From Sediminibacillus massiliensis (lineage in GTDB: Bacteria; Bacillota; Bacilli; Bacillales; Amphibacillaceae): DNA of 64,000 nucleotides. The translations under genes and the position numbers were made by a program. Below, piece by piece: positions 56,770 through 64,000 of the stretch. The DNA lies in NCBI RefSeq assembly GCF_900156915.1, contig NZ_LT732535.1:908267-972266 (forward strand), given 5' to 3'. Under the pieces are notes generated by a model. It was not told the DNA's origin and made no database searches. It saw only the letters and a program-made list of their open reading frames with translations. How positions within the stretch are numbered: position 1 is the first letter of the stretch; each line of letters begins with the position of its first letter.

Positions 56770-56825
56770 GTAAATCATCCTTTTCCGTCTTTTCTTGTTT
56801 AGTGCTCCCGTTGGAATTTCTGTCG

Positions 56826-59180
56826 TTACCTACTGTTAACCAGGTATTTCCCTTTCTCCCTAACCACAGCTTCCAAGCTATCCAACAACTGGTTGCGCAA
56901 ATCTTCCTCAAACAGCACCTCCCTTATATGCATCAATCCAACCCTGTCAATCCACTGCCAAGTACGTTCCAAATAATTTGCCGAATTACGGTAATATTGA
57001 ATAAAGGCAGTAATAATATCGATTGCTTCTTTATTATTGATTCCTACACACAACAATTCACCTTGACGAACGTTACTTCCGCTGTTTCCTCCAACGTAAA
57101 TTTCCCACTTTCCTCCTCTTTTGATTACACCGACATCCTTCGAAGTAAAACCGGCACCATTGTGGTTGCAAGAAGAAATACCTATTTTCACACGGTGAGG
57201 GGTCTTGAGAAATTCTGTCTTCTTCTCGATTAATTCTGCCAGATTAAACGATGGGTGCTTGTTACAGCGACAACTATGATCGCCCCCATCTGTCCTGACT
57301 TCTACTGCCATATTGCTGTTGGCAGATTGCAAGGGGATATCCAATTCGTTTCTGATGCTGGATAATTGCTCTTTTCTTATTCCTGTCAAATGTATGCGTT
57401 GGTCACCCGCGATAACCATTTTGACCTCAGGGTATTTCTTGCTGATTTCCGTCAAATTTCTCAGCTGTTCGGCTTTTATGAGACCTGCATATATTTTTGG
57501 AATAATTGCATATGTATCATCATGTAAGATGGCCACAGTCATTTTTTCATCCGCAAAGGAGGAATCGTCATCCTTCTCGAAAAAAGGATAAATCACATTT
57601 AAATGATACTCGATTGCAGACCTGCATATATTGCACCCTTTCTGTACTTTCCACTCAAGCTCCATGAAGACTTCCTGGAGACTAGAAAGATTCTTTGATT
57701 GGATTTGTTCTACCACGTCATCTTCTGTTAAGGGTGTGCAGGTACAAAGAGAATTATCGACCACCTGTTCATCGAAATATTCACTTTGTATGTAAGACAA
57801 TAGTTCTGAAACAAGTGGCTTACAACTTCCGCAAGAACTGGATGCTTTTGTACAATTTCTGACTTCATGGACAGTAGATAAGCTGTCGCGCTGCACTGCC
57901 TGTATGATTTCGCCCTTAGTCACACCGTTACACGTACAGATTTGTCCGGTCGACGGCATTGTAGCTGCATAGGAAGCAGAGGGATCTGGAGTTTCGAGTA
58001 AAGAAACCTTATCTTTGTCCGAAAACACTTTTCGTTTCACGATGCTGTCAAAAATTGCCGGTCCAACCTGCGTATCGCCGAAAAGTACCGCACCAACCAC
58101 TTTGTTACCTCTGAAAAGGATCTTTTTATAGATTCCTTCCACTTCGTTATAAATCTGAATCGATTTCACCTCTTCGTCTTGGGATAACTGACCAGCCGAA
58201 AACACATCCACATCTGAAATTTTCAATTGAGTAGACATGACAGATCCCTGATATCCATTTGTCGCTTTTCCGGTTAAATGGCGGGCAAGAATTTCCCCTT
58301 GCTCGTAAAGAGGTTTGACCAGCCCATAGACAACCCCATTGTGTTCGGCACACTCACCGACTGCATAAACATCATGAGTACTTGTGGACAGCACATCGTC
58401 CACGACAATACCTCGGTTTGTGGCAATGCCGCTTCGTTTTGCAAGCTCGATATTCGGTTTAACACCGACAGCCATTACAATCAGATCAGCTTGCACTACA
58501 GTACCATCTTTAAATCGAATACCTTCTACCCTCTCATTCCCCCAAATTTTCTCGGTCTCCTTTCCCATCAAAAAATTCATCCCTCTCGCTTCCAACTCTT
58601 TTTGAAGCATGCTGGATGCTGCTTTATCGAGCTGTCTTTCCATTAAAGCGTCAGAAATGTGAACGACATCCACTTCCATCCCCAAATTGAGCAGTCCTCT
58701 GGCGGCCTCCAGCCCCAGCAAGCCGCCCCCTATTACCACGGCTTTTCGATGCTTTTCCGCTGCTTTCATCATCTTCTCGCAGTCTTCAATTGTTCTAAAA
58801 GAAATAACACCGTTTTTGTCCGCCCCGTTTACTGGAAGTATGAACGGAGTAGATCCTGTGGCGATTATCAACTTGTCATACCGTACTTTTCTCCCCGCAT
58901 CACTTATAACCATTTTGGCCTTTGAATCAATGTCGATGATCGTTTCTCCTGAGAATAGAGTAAGATTATTTTCCAGATACCAGATTTTGTCATTGATGAT
59001 AATTTCCTCTGGTCCCGTTCCTCCCTGAAGGACAGATGAAAGCATGATACGATTGTAATTGACGTGGGGCTCACTGCCGAAAATGGTAATATCATAAACG
59101 CAGGCGTTTTCTTTGAGAATGTTTTCGATACACCGCACTCCCGCCATTCCATTACCTATTAACACCAACTTTTTTTTCAT
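56826..59180 (-). CDS. nasB: Assimilatory nitrate reductase electron-transfer subunit
   Basis: NasB passes NADH electrons to NasC. The 784-residue protein has the same layout as NasD: FAD/NADH reductase (LIGNGMAGVRCIENIL, AVVIGGGLLGLEAARGL) and two BFD-like [2Fe-2S] domains (CTCNGVTKG with CGSCKPLV, CTCTPLTED with CNICRSAI). Its siroheme-type domain is decayed: HSCRCNKHPSF and SSCNHNGAGFTSKD lack the full Cys set of NasD. So it keeps the electron-transfer part and has lost the nitrite site. The ATG at 59180 is set by AAGGGG. It heads the nasBCDEF operon. Confidence 0.92.
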   Translation of the reverse strand: MKKKLVLIGNGMAGVRCIENILKENACVYDITIFGSEPHVNYNRIMLSSVLQGGTGPEEIIINDKIWYLENNLTLFSGETIIDIDSKAKMVISDAGRKVRYDKLIIATGSTPFILPVNGADKNGVISFRTIEDCEKMMKAAEKHRKAVVIGGGLLGLEAARGLLNLGMEVDVVHISDALMERQLDKAASSMLQKELEARGMNFLMGKETEKIWGNERVEGIRFKDGTVVQADLIVMAVGVKPNIELAKRSGIATNRGIVVDDVLSTSTHDVYAVGECAEHNGVVYGLVKPLYEQGEILARHLTGKATNGYQGSVMSTQLKISDVDVFSAGQLSQDEEVKSIQIYNEVEGIYKKILFRGNKVVGAVLFGDTQVGPAIFDSIVKRKVFSDKDKVSLLETPDPSASYAATMPSTGQICTCNGVTKGEIIQAVQRDSLSTVHEVRNCTKASSSCGSCKPLVSELLSYIQSEYFDEQVVDNSLCTCTPLTEDDVVEQIQSKNLSSLQEVFMELEWKVQKGCNICRSAIEYHLNVIYPFFEKDDDSSFADEKMTVAILHDDTYAIIPKIYAGLIKAEQLRNLTEISKKYPEVKMVIAGDQRIHLTGIRKEQLSSIRNELDIPLQSANSNMAVEVRTDGGDHSCRCNKHPSFNLAELIEKKTEFLKTPHRVKIGISSCNHNGAGFTSKDVGVIKRGGKWEIYVGGNSGSNVRQGELLCVGINNKEAIDIITAFIQYYRNSANYLERTWQWIDRVGLMHIREVLFEEDLRNQLLDSLEAVVREKGKYLVNSR

Positions 59181-59330
59181 CTTTAGCCACCCCTTCATCA
59201 TTCTTGCTTACGGCTTCGTTGTTTAAATATTCAAAATCCTTTCCAATTAGTGTAAAGACTAACATAACAGCCGAAAATTTGTATAAACCATGTAAGATAA
59301 CTTCCCATACTTTTTACTCGTCAAAAACGA

Positions 59331-59365
59331 AAAGCGGCATACACGCTTTCGTGTATGCCGGCTTC
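59331..59365 (-). terminator. Terminator of the CAP-domain lipoprotein gene
   Basis: AAGCGGCATACACG (59332-59345) pairs with CGTGTATGCCGGCTT (59350-59364) with one mismatch. U residues follow on the minus strand. Confidence 0.85.
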
Positions 59366-59370
59366 ATTGC

Positions 59371-60120
59371 TTATTTTTGAATAAACATTTGTGTCCAGTA
59401 GTTCCCGTCAGAATCGAAACCGATTCCGATATGGGTAAGGTTCCCATTTAGAATGTTTTTACGGTGTCCTGGACTATTCATCCAAGCATCTACCACAGCT
59501 TCTGGGGATTGCTGCCCGGAGGCTATATTTTCTGCTGCTGACTGATAATCGACGCCGAATTCCTGCATCATATCAAAAGGAGATCCATAGGTTGGAGAGG
59601 TGTGAGAGAAATATCCTTTTTCAGCCATATCCTCTGACTTTGTCTGTGCCACTTCCGTCAGCTCACCGTCGGCTTTCAACTCGCTAAGTCCATTGTTTCT
59701 TCTTTCTTCATTGGTCAAACGGACTACTTCCTGCTGAATTTCACTCAGGTTGGCGTTTTGGTTGTTTTGCTGAGCCTGGCCACCCTGGCCTTCTTGATTT
59801 CCTTGCTGCCCGCGATTCTGCTGTGTTTCCTGCTGGTTGAATTGTCTACCATCCTGCTGGCCGTTTTCTCTTGCCGGGTTGAATCGGTAATTCGGATATT
59901 GCGATTGACCCCTTGGGTTTAAGGAAATTTGAAATCTTTCTTGTTCATACATCTGTTCACCCTGCTGGCCTTGCTGCTCTCCTCCGTTACCACCATGGAA
60001 ACCAACATTCCGAGTGTTCATCGTCTCATTTTGATTTTGTGCTTCCTGGTTATCGTTATTGCAGGCAGTCAATGTTCCAGCTAATGCGATTGTTACAACA
60101 CCCATTAAAACTTTTTTCAT
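59371..60120 (-). CDS. CAP/SCP-domain lipoprotein (YkwD-like)
   Basis: The 249-residue precursor has a lipoprotein signal (GTLTAC, Cys20). A low-complexity Gln/Asn/Gly-rich linker takes up residues 22-130. The C-terminal CAP domain (about 133-249) shows VRLTNEERRNNGLSELKAD, GYFSHTSPTYGSPFDMM, AENIASGQQSPEAVVDAWMNSPGHRKNIL and THIGIGF, with the His and Glu of CAP proteins kept. Such proteins are common on Bacillaceae cells and spores; function unknown. The linker resembles those of SafA/YkwD-type spore proteins. Confidence 0.9.
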   Translation of the reverse strand: MKKVLMGVVTIALAGTLTACNNDNQEAQNQNETMNTRNVGFHGGNGGEQQGQQGEQMYEQERFQISLNPRGQSQYPNYRFNPARENGQQDGRQFNQQETQQNRGQQGNQEGQGGQAQQNNQNANLSEIQQEVVRLTNEERRNNGLSELKADGELTEVAQTKSEDMAEKGYFSHTSPTYGSPFDMMQEFGVDYQSAAENIASGQQSPEAVVDAWMNSPGHRKNILNGNLTHIGIGFDSDGNYWTQMFIQK

Positions 60121-60211
60121 TGGACAACCTCCATTTTTTAAGCTGTGGCACGATTACTATTTGCATTTGAGGGACGTTTGATTCCTTCCGATTTCCGTCA
60201 TTACTGGAAAT

Positions 60212-60241
60212 AAAAAAACCGTCTGGACTCCCAAACGGTTT
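60212..60241 (-). terminator. Terminator of fabI
   Basis: AAACCGT (60216-60222) pairs with ACGGTTT (60235-60241). On the minus strand seven U residues follow. Confidence 0.8.
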
Positions 60242-60250
60242 AGCAAAACA

Positions 60251-61030
60251 TCAAGCCATTATATTGTAACCTGCATCGACGTGGACAATTTCCCCTGTAA
60301 CGCCCCTTGATAAAGGACTAAGCATGACAAGGGACATATCCCCGACTTCTTCTTGTGTAACATTCCTTTTCAGCGGCGATCTTTCCTCTATATCATGGAG
60401 CATCTGGTTGAATGATGGAATACCTTTGGCTGCCAATGTACGTATCGGTCCTGCCGAAATGGCATTTATGCGAATTTCGTCCTGCCCCAAATCCAAAGCG
60501 AGATACTTAACAGAAGATTCTAATGAAGCTTTGGCGACACCCATCACCTTGTAGCCATCAATCACACGTTCGCCACCAAGGGCAGTCATCGTGATAATTG
60601 CACTGCCCTTTTCCAAGTAGGGTTTCGCTTCACGCGCTACCGCTATTAACGAATAAGAACTTGTATCTTGAGCAAATGCATACCCGCTCCTCGAGGTTTC
60701 AAGAAAATCGTTTTTTAAATCCTCTCCATGTGCAAAAGCAATCGAGTGGACAATTCCATGAATGGTACCGACTTTTTCACCGATATCAGAAAAAGCCTGC
60801 TTTATGCTTTCGTCATCATTTATATCACATGGAACAATCAATTCAGCTTCGGCATTTTCTTCTTGCAGAAGCTTTTTCAATTTTGTCAACGATCGCTCTT
60901 TCCGGTATGTAAAAATCAATTTCGCACCTGCTTGGTAAAGCGACCTTGCGACACCCCAGGCAAGACTTCTCTGATTTGCGACACCCATTATTACAATATG
61001 TTTTCCCTTTAGTTTCATTATGTCTTCCAT
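60251..61030 (-). CDS. fabI: Enoyl-ACP reductase FabI
   Basis: FabI reduces enoyl-ACP in the last step of each fatty-acid cycle. It has 259 residues and the SDR fold. The cofactor motif is VIMGVANQRSLAWGVARSL. The active-site pair is seen as Tyr-x6-Lys in GYKVMGVAKASLE. NAISAGPIRTLAAKGI and EIVHVDAGYNIMA are FabI marks. The ATG at 61030 is set by GGAGG. It is monocistronic with its own terminator. I see no clear FapR site in the leader. Confidence 0.96.
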   Translation of the reverse strand: MEDIMKLKGKHIVIMGVANQRSLAWGVARSLYQAGAKLIFTYRKERSLTKLKKLLQEENAEAELIVPCDINDDESIKQAFSDIGEKVGTIHGIVHSIAFAHGEDLKNDFLETSRSGYAFAQDTSSYSLIAVAREAKPYLEKGSAIITMTALGGERVIDGYKVMGVAKASLESSVKYLALDLGQDEIRINAISAGPIRTLAAKGIPSFNQMLHDIEERSPLKRNVTQEEVGDMSLVMLSPLSRGVTGEIVHVDAGYNIMA

Positions 61031-61154
61031 TGATTGCCTCCGTAGAAATTTTTTGTCGCCTCCATTATAAACGACCTGGGGCGTTTTGAAAAATCAGTGA
61101 CAAGTTTTTATCCACAATCAAGTGAAAAGGAGTCAACCAAGTTCTAAAATAACT

Positions 61155-62555
61155 TTACAATGAACGAAAAGCTTCTATTAATTCTGTTATTTCATCGTCT
61201 GAAATTGTCCGGAAATCAATTAACACTTTGTTCTCTTTTATCCTTGTGATGACTTTTGGTGTACTATTTCGCAATTGCGCTGCCAAAGACTGTGCGGATG
61301 TACCTTCAACCGTTATTTCAGCTACATAGGTATCCAATTCAACTCCAGGCATCGTGCCTCCGCCCACCTGCGATGTGTCTTTAGACAAACAAACTTCATA
61401 GTCAGAACGCAAGGTAGTCAAGATACTTTGAAATTCTACAGCCTGACTGTGAATTTTATCCAAGGGCTTTGTAATATCTCGTATTGTCGGTAGTTGTTCT
61501 GCTGTCTTTTCATCGGATAAATATACATCAAGGGTTTTTTCCAATCCGGCTAGGGTCATTTTGTCTACGCGTAAAACTCTTGCCAGTTGATGTTTCTTGA
61601 GTCGTTCGACCAGCTCTTTTTTACCGACGATTATTCCGGCTTGCGGACCGCCAAGAAGCTTATCACCGCTGAAGGAAACCAAATCTGCTCCATTTTCGAT
61701 CACTTCCCTGACAAGTGGTTCGTCCCCAATCTGGTGTTTTCTAAAATCAAACAACGAACCACTTCCCAGGTCTTCATAAAACAGGACATCCTCTGACCCA
61801 TGTTTAATCCGGACCAATTCCTTTGTCGAAACAGATTCTGTAAAACCGATCGTTTTAAAATTACTGGTATGGACTTTCATGATCATACCTGTTTCTTCTG
61901 TGATGGCATGTTCGTAATCATACTCATGTGTTTTATTGGTCGTACCAACTTCGACTAGCTTCGCCCCGCTTTCTTCCATAATAGAAGAAACACGGAATGA
62001 GCCGCCAATTTCCACCAGTTCGCCTCTTGAAACAATCACTTCTTTGTTCTTTGCTAAAGCCCTCAGAATAAGGTACACTGCAGCAGCATTGTTATTGACT
62101 ACCATTGCAGCTTCGGCACCAGTACAGGCGGTCAGCAAATCTTCGATAACATCATGCCGGGAACCGCGCTTACCTGTCTCCAGATCATATTCCAAATCCG
62201 AATAGCCGCCGGCTGTCCGCATAATATGTTCGATCGCTTCCTTACTTAACCTTGCTCTGCCAAGATTAGTATGCAACACTGTCCCTGTCCCGTTAATAAG
62301 ACGGGTGATCCGATCTCGGCTTAAATGGTTGGTTTTTTCCTTGATTTGCTCCCATAGGTAGTCCGCAACCGTTTCCTTTTCCTTATCAATAGGATCCGAT
62401 CCTTCCAAGAATTGGGTCCGCAACCGATCGACTTCTTCACGGATTACTCCGATCAGTCGTTGTGTGGAGATTCCTGAACTCTTTAACAATCTCAAGAATT
62501 GTTCACTTCGTTGTAATTCATGTACAGGCGGGAGCTCCCGCAATCTTTTTTTCAT
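61155..62555 (-). CDS. selA: L-seryl-tRNA(Sec) selenium transferase SelA
   Basis: SelA turns seryl-tRNA(Sec) into selenocysteyl-tRNA(Sec), using selenophosphate and PLP. The protein has 466 residues from the ATG at 62555, which gives the usual MKKRLRELPPVHEL start and has an AAAGGA site. The PLP lysine is in LVSFSGDKLLGGPQAGIIVGKK. LINGTGTVLHTNLGRARLS and VNNNAAAVYLILRALAK are typical. It lies 76 nt after the selenoprotein gene and is last in selB-selenoprotein-selA. selD and selC must be elsewhere. Confidence 0.96.
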   Translation of the reverse strand: MKKRLRELPPVHELQRSEQFLRLLKSSGISTQRLIGVIREEVDRLRTQFLEGSDPIDKEKETVADYLWEQIKEKTNHLSRDRITRLINGTGTVLHTNLGRARLSKEAIEHIMRTAGGYSDLEYDLETGKRGSRHDVIEDLLTACTGAEAAMVVNNNAAAVYLILRALAKNKEVIVSRGELVEIGGSFRVSSIMEESGAKLVEVGTTNKTHEYDYEHAITEETGMIMKVHTSNFKTIGFTESVSTKELVRIKHGSEDVLFYEDLGSGSLFDFRKHQIGDEPLVREVIENGADLVSFSGDKLLGGPQAGIIVGKKELVERLKKHQLARVLRVDKMTLAGLEKTLDVYLSDEKTAEQLPTIRDITKPLDKIHSQAVEFQSILTTLRSDYEVCLSKDTSQVGGGTMPGVELDTYVAEITVEGTSAQSLAAQLRNSTPKVITRIKENKVLIDFRTISDDEITELIEAFRSL

Positions 62556-62631
62556 GCTACTCATCCTTTTTAGATACTCAGGAAAAAACAAGCCCCCGCC
62601 TGTAAAGGCATTTCTTTTGTAAGGCTGTCAT

Positions 62632-62871
62632 TCAGACTTGTCCATCCATACTCTTTATGATTTCATCTAGTTCCGGATATGACCCGGTCTTTAGTTTCGA
62701 ATAGATTTTGATTTCGTTTACTGTAACTTCAAAGGCTCCCCCTGAACTTGGAATCAATTCCAATCCAGTTATGGAATTCCGATAATGGTTAAACAACTGT
62801 TCCGCAAAACTTGCGGCTTTAGGGGCATAGTTTCACTGCATGCAAAATTCAATTGATACTTTGAAAGCCAC
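62632..62871 (-). CDS. Rdx/SelW-family selenoprotein with in-frame TGA (CxxU)
   Basis: Ordinary calling breaks this gene. It reads 79 residues if the TGA at 62835-62833 is selenocysteine (residue 13): IEFCMQU, then NYAPKAASFAEQLFNHYRN, LIPSSGGAFEVTVN and IYSKLKTGSYPEL. These match the Rdx family (SelW-like), with CxxU in place of CxxC in a thioredoxin-like fold. The GTG start has GGGAGG 8 nt upstream. The real stop is another TGA (62634-62632). It lies 27 nt after selB and 76 nt before selA, and a hairpin follows the internal TGA at the right distance. Redox role inferred from family. Confidence 0.92.
62802..62816 (-). promoter_or_regulatory. SECIS-like hairpin of the selenoprotein mRNA
   Basis: On the minus strand CCGCAA-GTT-TTGCGG forms a perfect 6-bp stem. 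If the last A-T pair opens, the loop is AGTTT with a GU as in bacterial SECIS loops. It starts 16 nt after the TGA, within the spacing known for bacterial SECIS elements. It would recruit SelB, encoded just upstream. Confidence 0.8.
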
Positions 62872-62898
62872 TTATAAAACCTCCCTTATTTTTTTAAT

Positions 62899-64000
62899 TT
62901 AGTGCAAGTCTGTCCAAGTCCGTTCGCTTCCTTCTCTTTCCGTCAGCTTGAACTGATCAAGTAATTCCAGGAATGGGATTAAATATTTTCTCGACAATTG
63001 CAGTATATCCTTTGCCTGTTTTAAATCGAATGTAGCCTCTGTCTCTTGTTTCAATTTTCCAGCTGCCTTGTCGAAAGATTGTTTGTGTACAATCATTTCA
63101 TCAGTCAAAATATACGCCTTTTTAGTTGCGAGCAAGTATTTTCTCAAATCGGCTGCCTCTTCGTTTGAAAAAGGGGTATTAGCAACGTAAGCATCCCATT
63201 TTTGAACAGAAACACCATCTTGCTGCAACCTATCTATCACTTCTTCCATCCGCTTTGCCCACTTCTTGGGAAGGTGCTCCTGGAAGTCAGCGACTGCCAG
63301 GAATTGATCCATGCTTTTCAATTCGTTTTGTTCAATCAGCTCTTCCAATGTAAATTCAATAAACTCTCGAGGATAGGCACTCTTGAAGCTTTGCAGGATT
63401 TCCGCCTTGTTTTTCCCCTGTCTCAACGGATGTGCTTGGTGGAATGCGGATATTTCATTTTTCAACTCTTCCGCCAGCCGCGAATAGGTTGCAGTAAGAG
63501 CAAATTTGTCGTCAACCTGAAGATATTTCGATTCGGCAACACCGCTTTCTAAAAGGGGCACTAACACCTGTTCGTCGAGCGATGTGCTTTGGATCAACTG
63601 TTTTTTGTCCGCTATCATTTGTTCGTTCAATACTTCCTCCACCAAATCGTCCGGTGTACCCTCTTTTTTCCTTTGAAGAAAAGAAATAGTTTCGTTACCA
63701 AACCGGTATTTTTCTCCTTTTGGCTCGATGACCCATCCCCCACCGATTGTTTCGGCCGGGGTTGGCCTTCTTAAAATAAACCTATCTCCCCTCCTTGCAA
63801 CTATTTCGTTATCCAGCCTGATTTGACACAGTACTTCATTATCGTTTTCCTCAATTATATTACGATCAAAGAGAACGAGCTTACCCATTTGTTCGGCCGT
63901 TCCAATATGCACTTTTACCGGAGATCTCTGTTTCAGCGGATACTTCAGTTCGTTGACCAACTTTAATGAAACATCGATTGTATCGGTAACGATGAAGTGA
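62899..64000 (-). CDS. selB: Selenocysteine-specific elongation factor SelB (C-terminal part; cut by window end)
   Basis: SelB brings Sec-tRNA to the ribosome at UGA codons marked by a SECIS. The frame is open to the window edge, so the GTPase domain lies outside. The visible 366 residues start in the EF-Tu-like beta-barrel part (SPVKVHIGTAEQMGKLVLF, RRGDRFILRRPTPAETIGGGWVIEP). A string of winged-helix domains follows, ending near KYLIPFLELLDQFKLTEREG, with which SelB binds the SECIS hairpin. The IGGG motif and the helical C-terminus are typical. It is first in the visible selB-selenoprotein-selA unit. Confidence 0.95.
   Translation of the reverse strand, partial: HFIVTDTIDVSLKLVNELKYPLKQRSPVKVHIGTAEQMGKLVLFDRNIIEENDNEVLCQIRLDNEIVARRGDRFILRRPTPAETIGGGWVIEPKGEKYRFGNETISFLQRKKEGTPDDLVEEVLNEQMIADKKQLIQSTSLDEQVLVPLLESGVAESKYLQVDDKFALTATYSRLAEELKNEISAFHQAHPLRQGKNKAEILQSFKSAYPREFIEFTLEELIEQNELKSMDQFLAVADFQEHLPKKWAKRMEEVIDRLQQDGVSVQKWDAYVANTPFSNEEAADLRKYLLATKKAYILTDEMIVHKQSFDKAAGKLKQETEATFDLKQAKDILQLSRKYLIPFLELLDQFKLTEREGSERTWTDLH

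Noticed and set aside
56702..56911. 69-codon minus-strand ORF across the nasB-nasC junction
   Set aside because: It is a shadow of the two real genes in another frame.
59251..59269. TGTAAAGACTAACATAACA upstream of nasB as a TnrA box
   Set aside because: The half-sites resemble TnrA but the spacing gives 19 bp rather than 17, and the centre is not AT-only; not firm enough to annotate.

Overview
The window reads as chromosome of a spore-forming, low-to-moderate GC member of the Bacillaceae, probably halotolerant. The evidence is a spoVA sporulation operon with a YhcN-type lipoprotein, a YjcZ-type sporulation peptide, a B. subtilis-like nas operon, an ilv-leu operon with a T-box, a SigB-type promoter on a YflT stress gene, a BCCT betaine transporter and generally acidic proteins. 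I cannot fix the genus from sequence alone. There is no sign of a prophage, insertion sequence, CRISPR array, rRNA or tRNA.

Layout. 0.2-5.5 kb: YjcZ peptide, KtrB potassium transporter, glcDF glycolate/lactate-type oxidase, alpha/beta hydrolase. 5.6-8.4 kb: moeA-moaA-ywpF (molybdenum cofactor). 8.5-12.3 kb: a degenerate HPr-like protein, methyltransferase, small unknowns, aldo/keto reductase. 12.6-15 kb: yhcN-like lipoprotein, spoVAC, spoVAD, spoVAEb. 15-20 kb: quinone reductase-like gene, DUF1028 plus a membrane carrier, SigB-driven YflT, a 48-residue zinc-ribbon protein, thiT behind a TPP riboswitch. 20-28 kb: UspA, amidase, two GNATs, MoxR-DUF58-DUF4129 cluster, manganese catalase, cold-shock protein. 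28-38 kb: ilvE-[T-box]-ilvBHC-leuABCD. 38-42 kb: cydAB and a DDAH-like amidinotransferase. 42.4-44.2 kb: a possible structured RNA, an unusual HTH-F1-beta-like protein and a DoxX membrane protein. 44.2-48.2 kb: csbB-gtcA-yfhO type teichoic-acid glycosylation operon. 48.4-50.1 kb: BCCT transporter. 50.2-59.2 kb: sirC and, convergent to it, nasBCDEF. 59.4-61 kb: CAP-domain lipoprotein and fabI. 61.1-64 kb: selenocysteine operon.

The most notable item is at the right end. Between selB (cut by the window edge) and selA lies a 79-codon gene that ordinary gene calling breaks at an in-frame TGA. Read through, it is an Rdx/SelW-family selenoprotein with a CxxU motif, and a SECIS-like hairpin starts 16 nt after the TGA. 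Insertion machinery and substrate therefore sit in one operon.

The second is a 349-residue protein (42588-43637) that joins an N-terminal HTH to a domain resembling the F1-ATPase beta subunit. Its Walker A lysine is replaced, which suggests a nucleotide-sensing regulator rather than an ATPase.

Several functions connect. moaA/moeA supply cofactor to the nitrate reductase NasC. sirC and the SUMT gene supply siroheme to the nitrite reductase NasD. The ilv-leu operon carries three visible control layers: a CcpA-type cre site, a CodY-type box and a leucine-type T-box. The T-box lies after ilvE, so ilvE escapes it.
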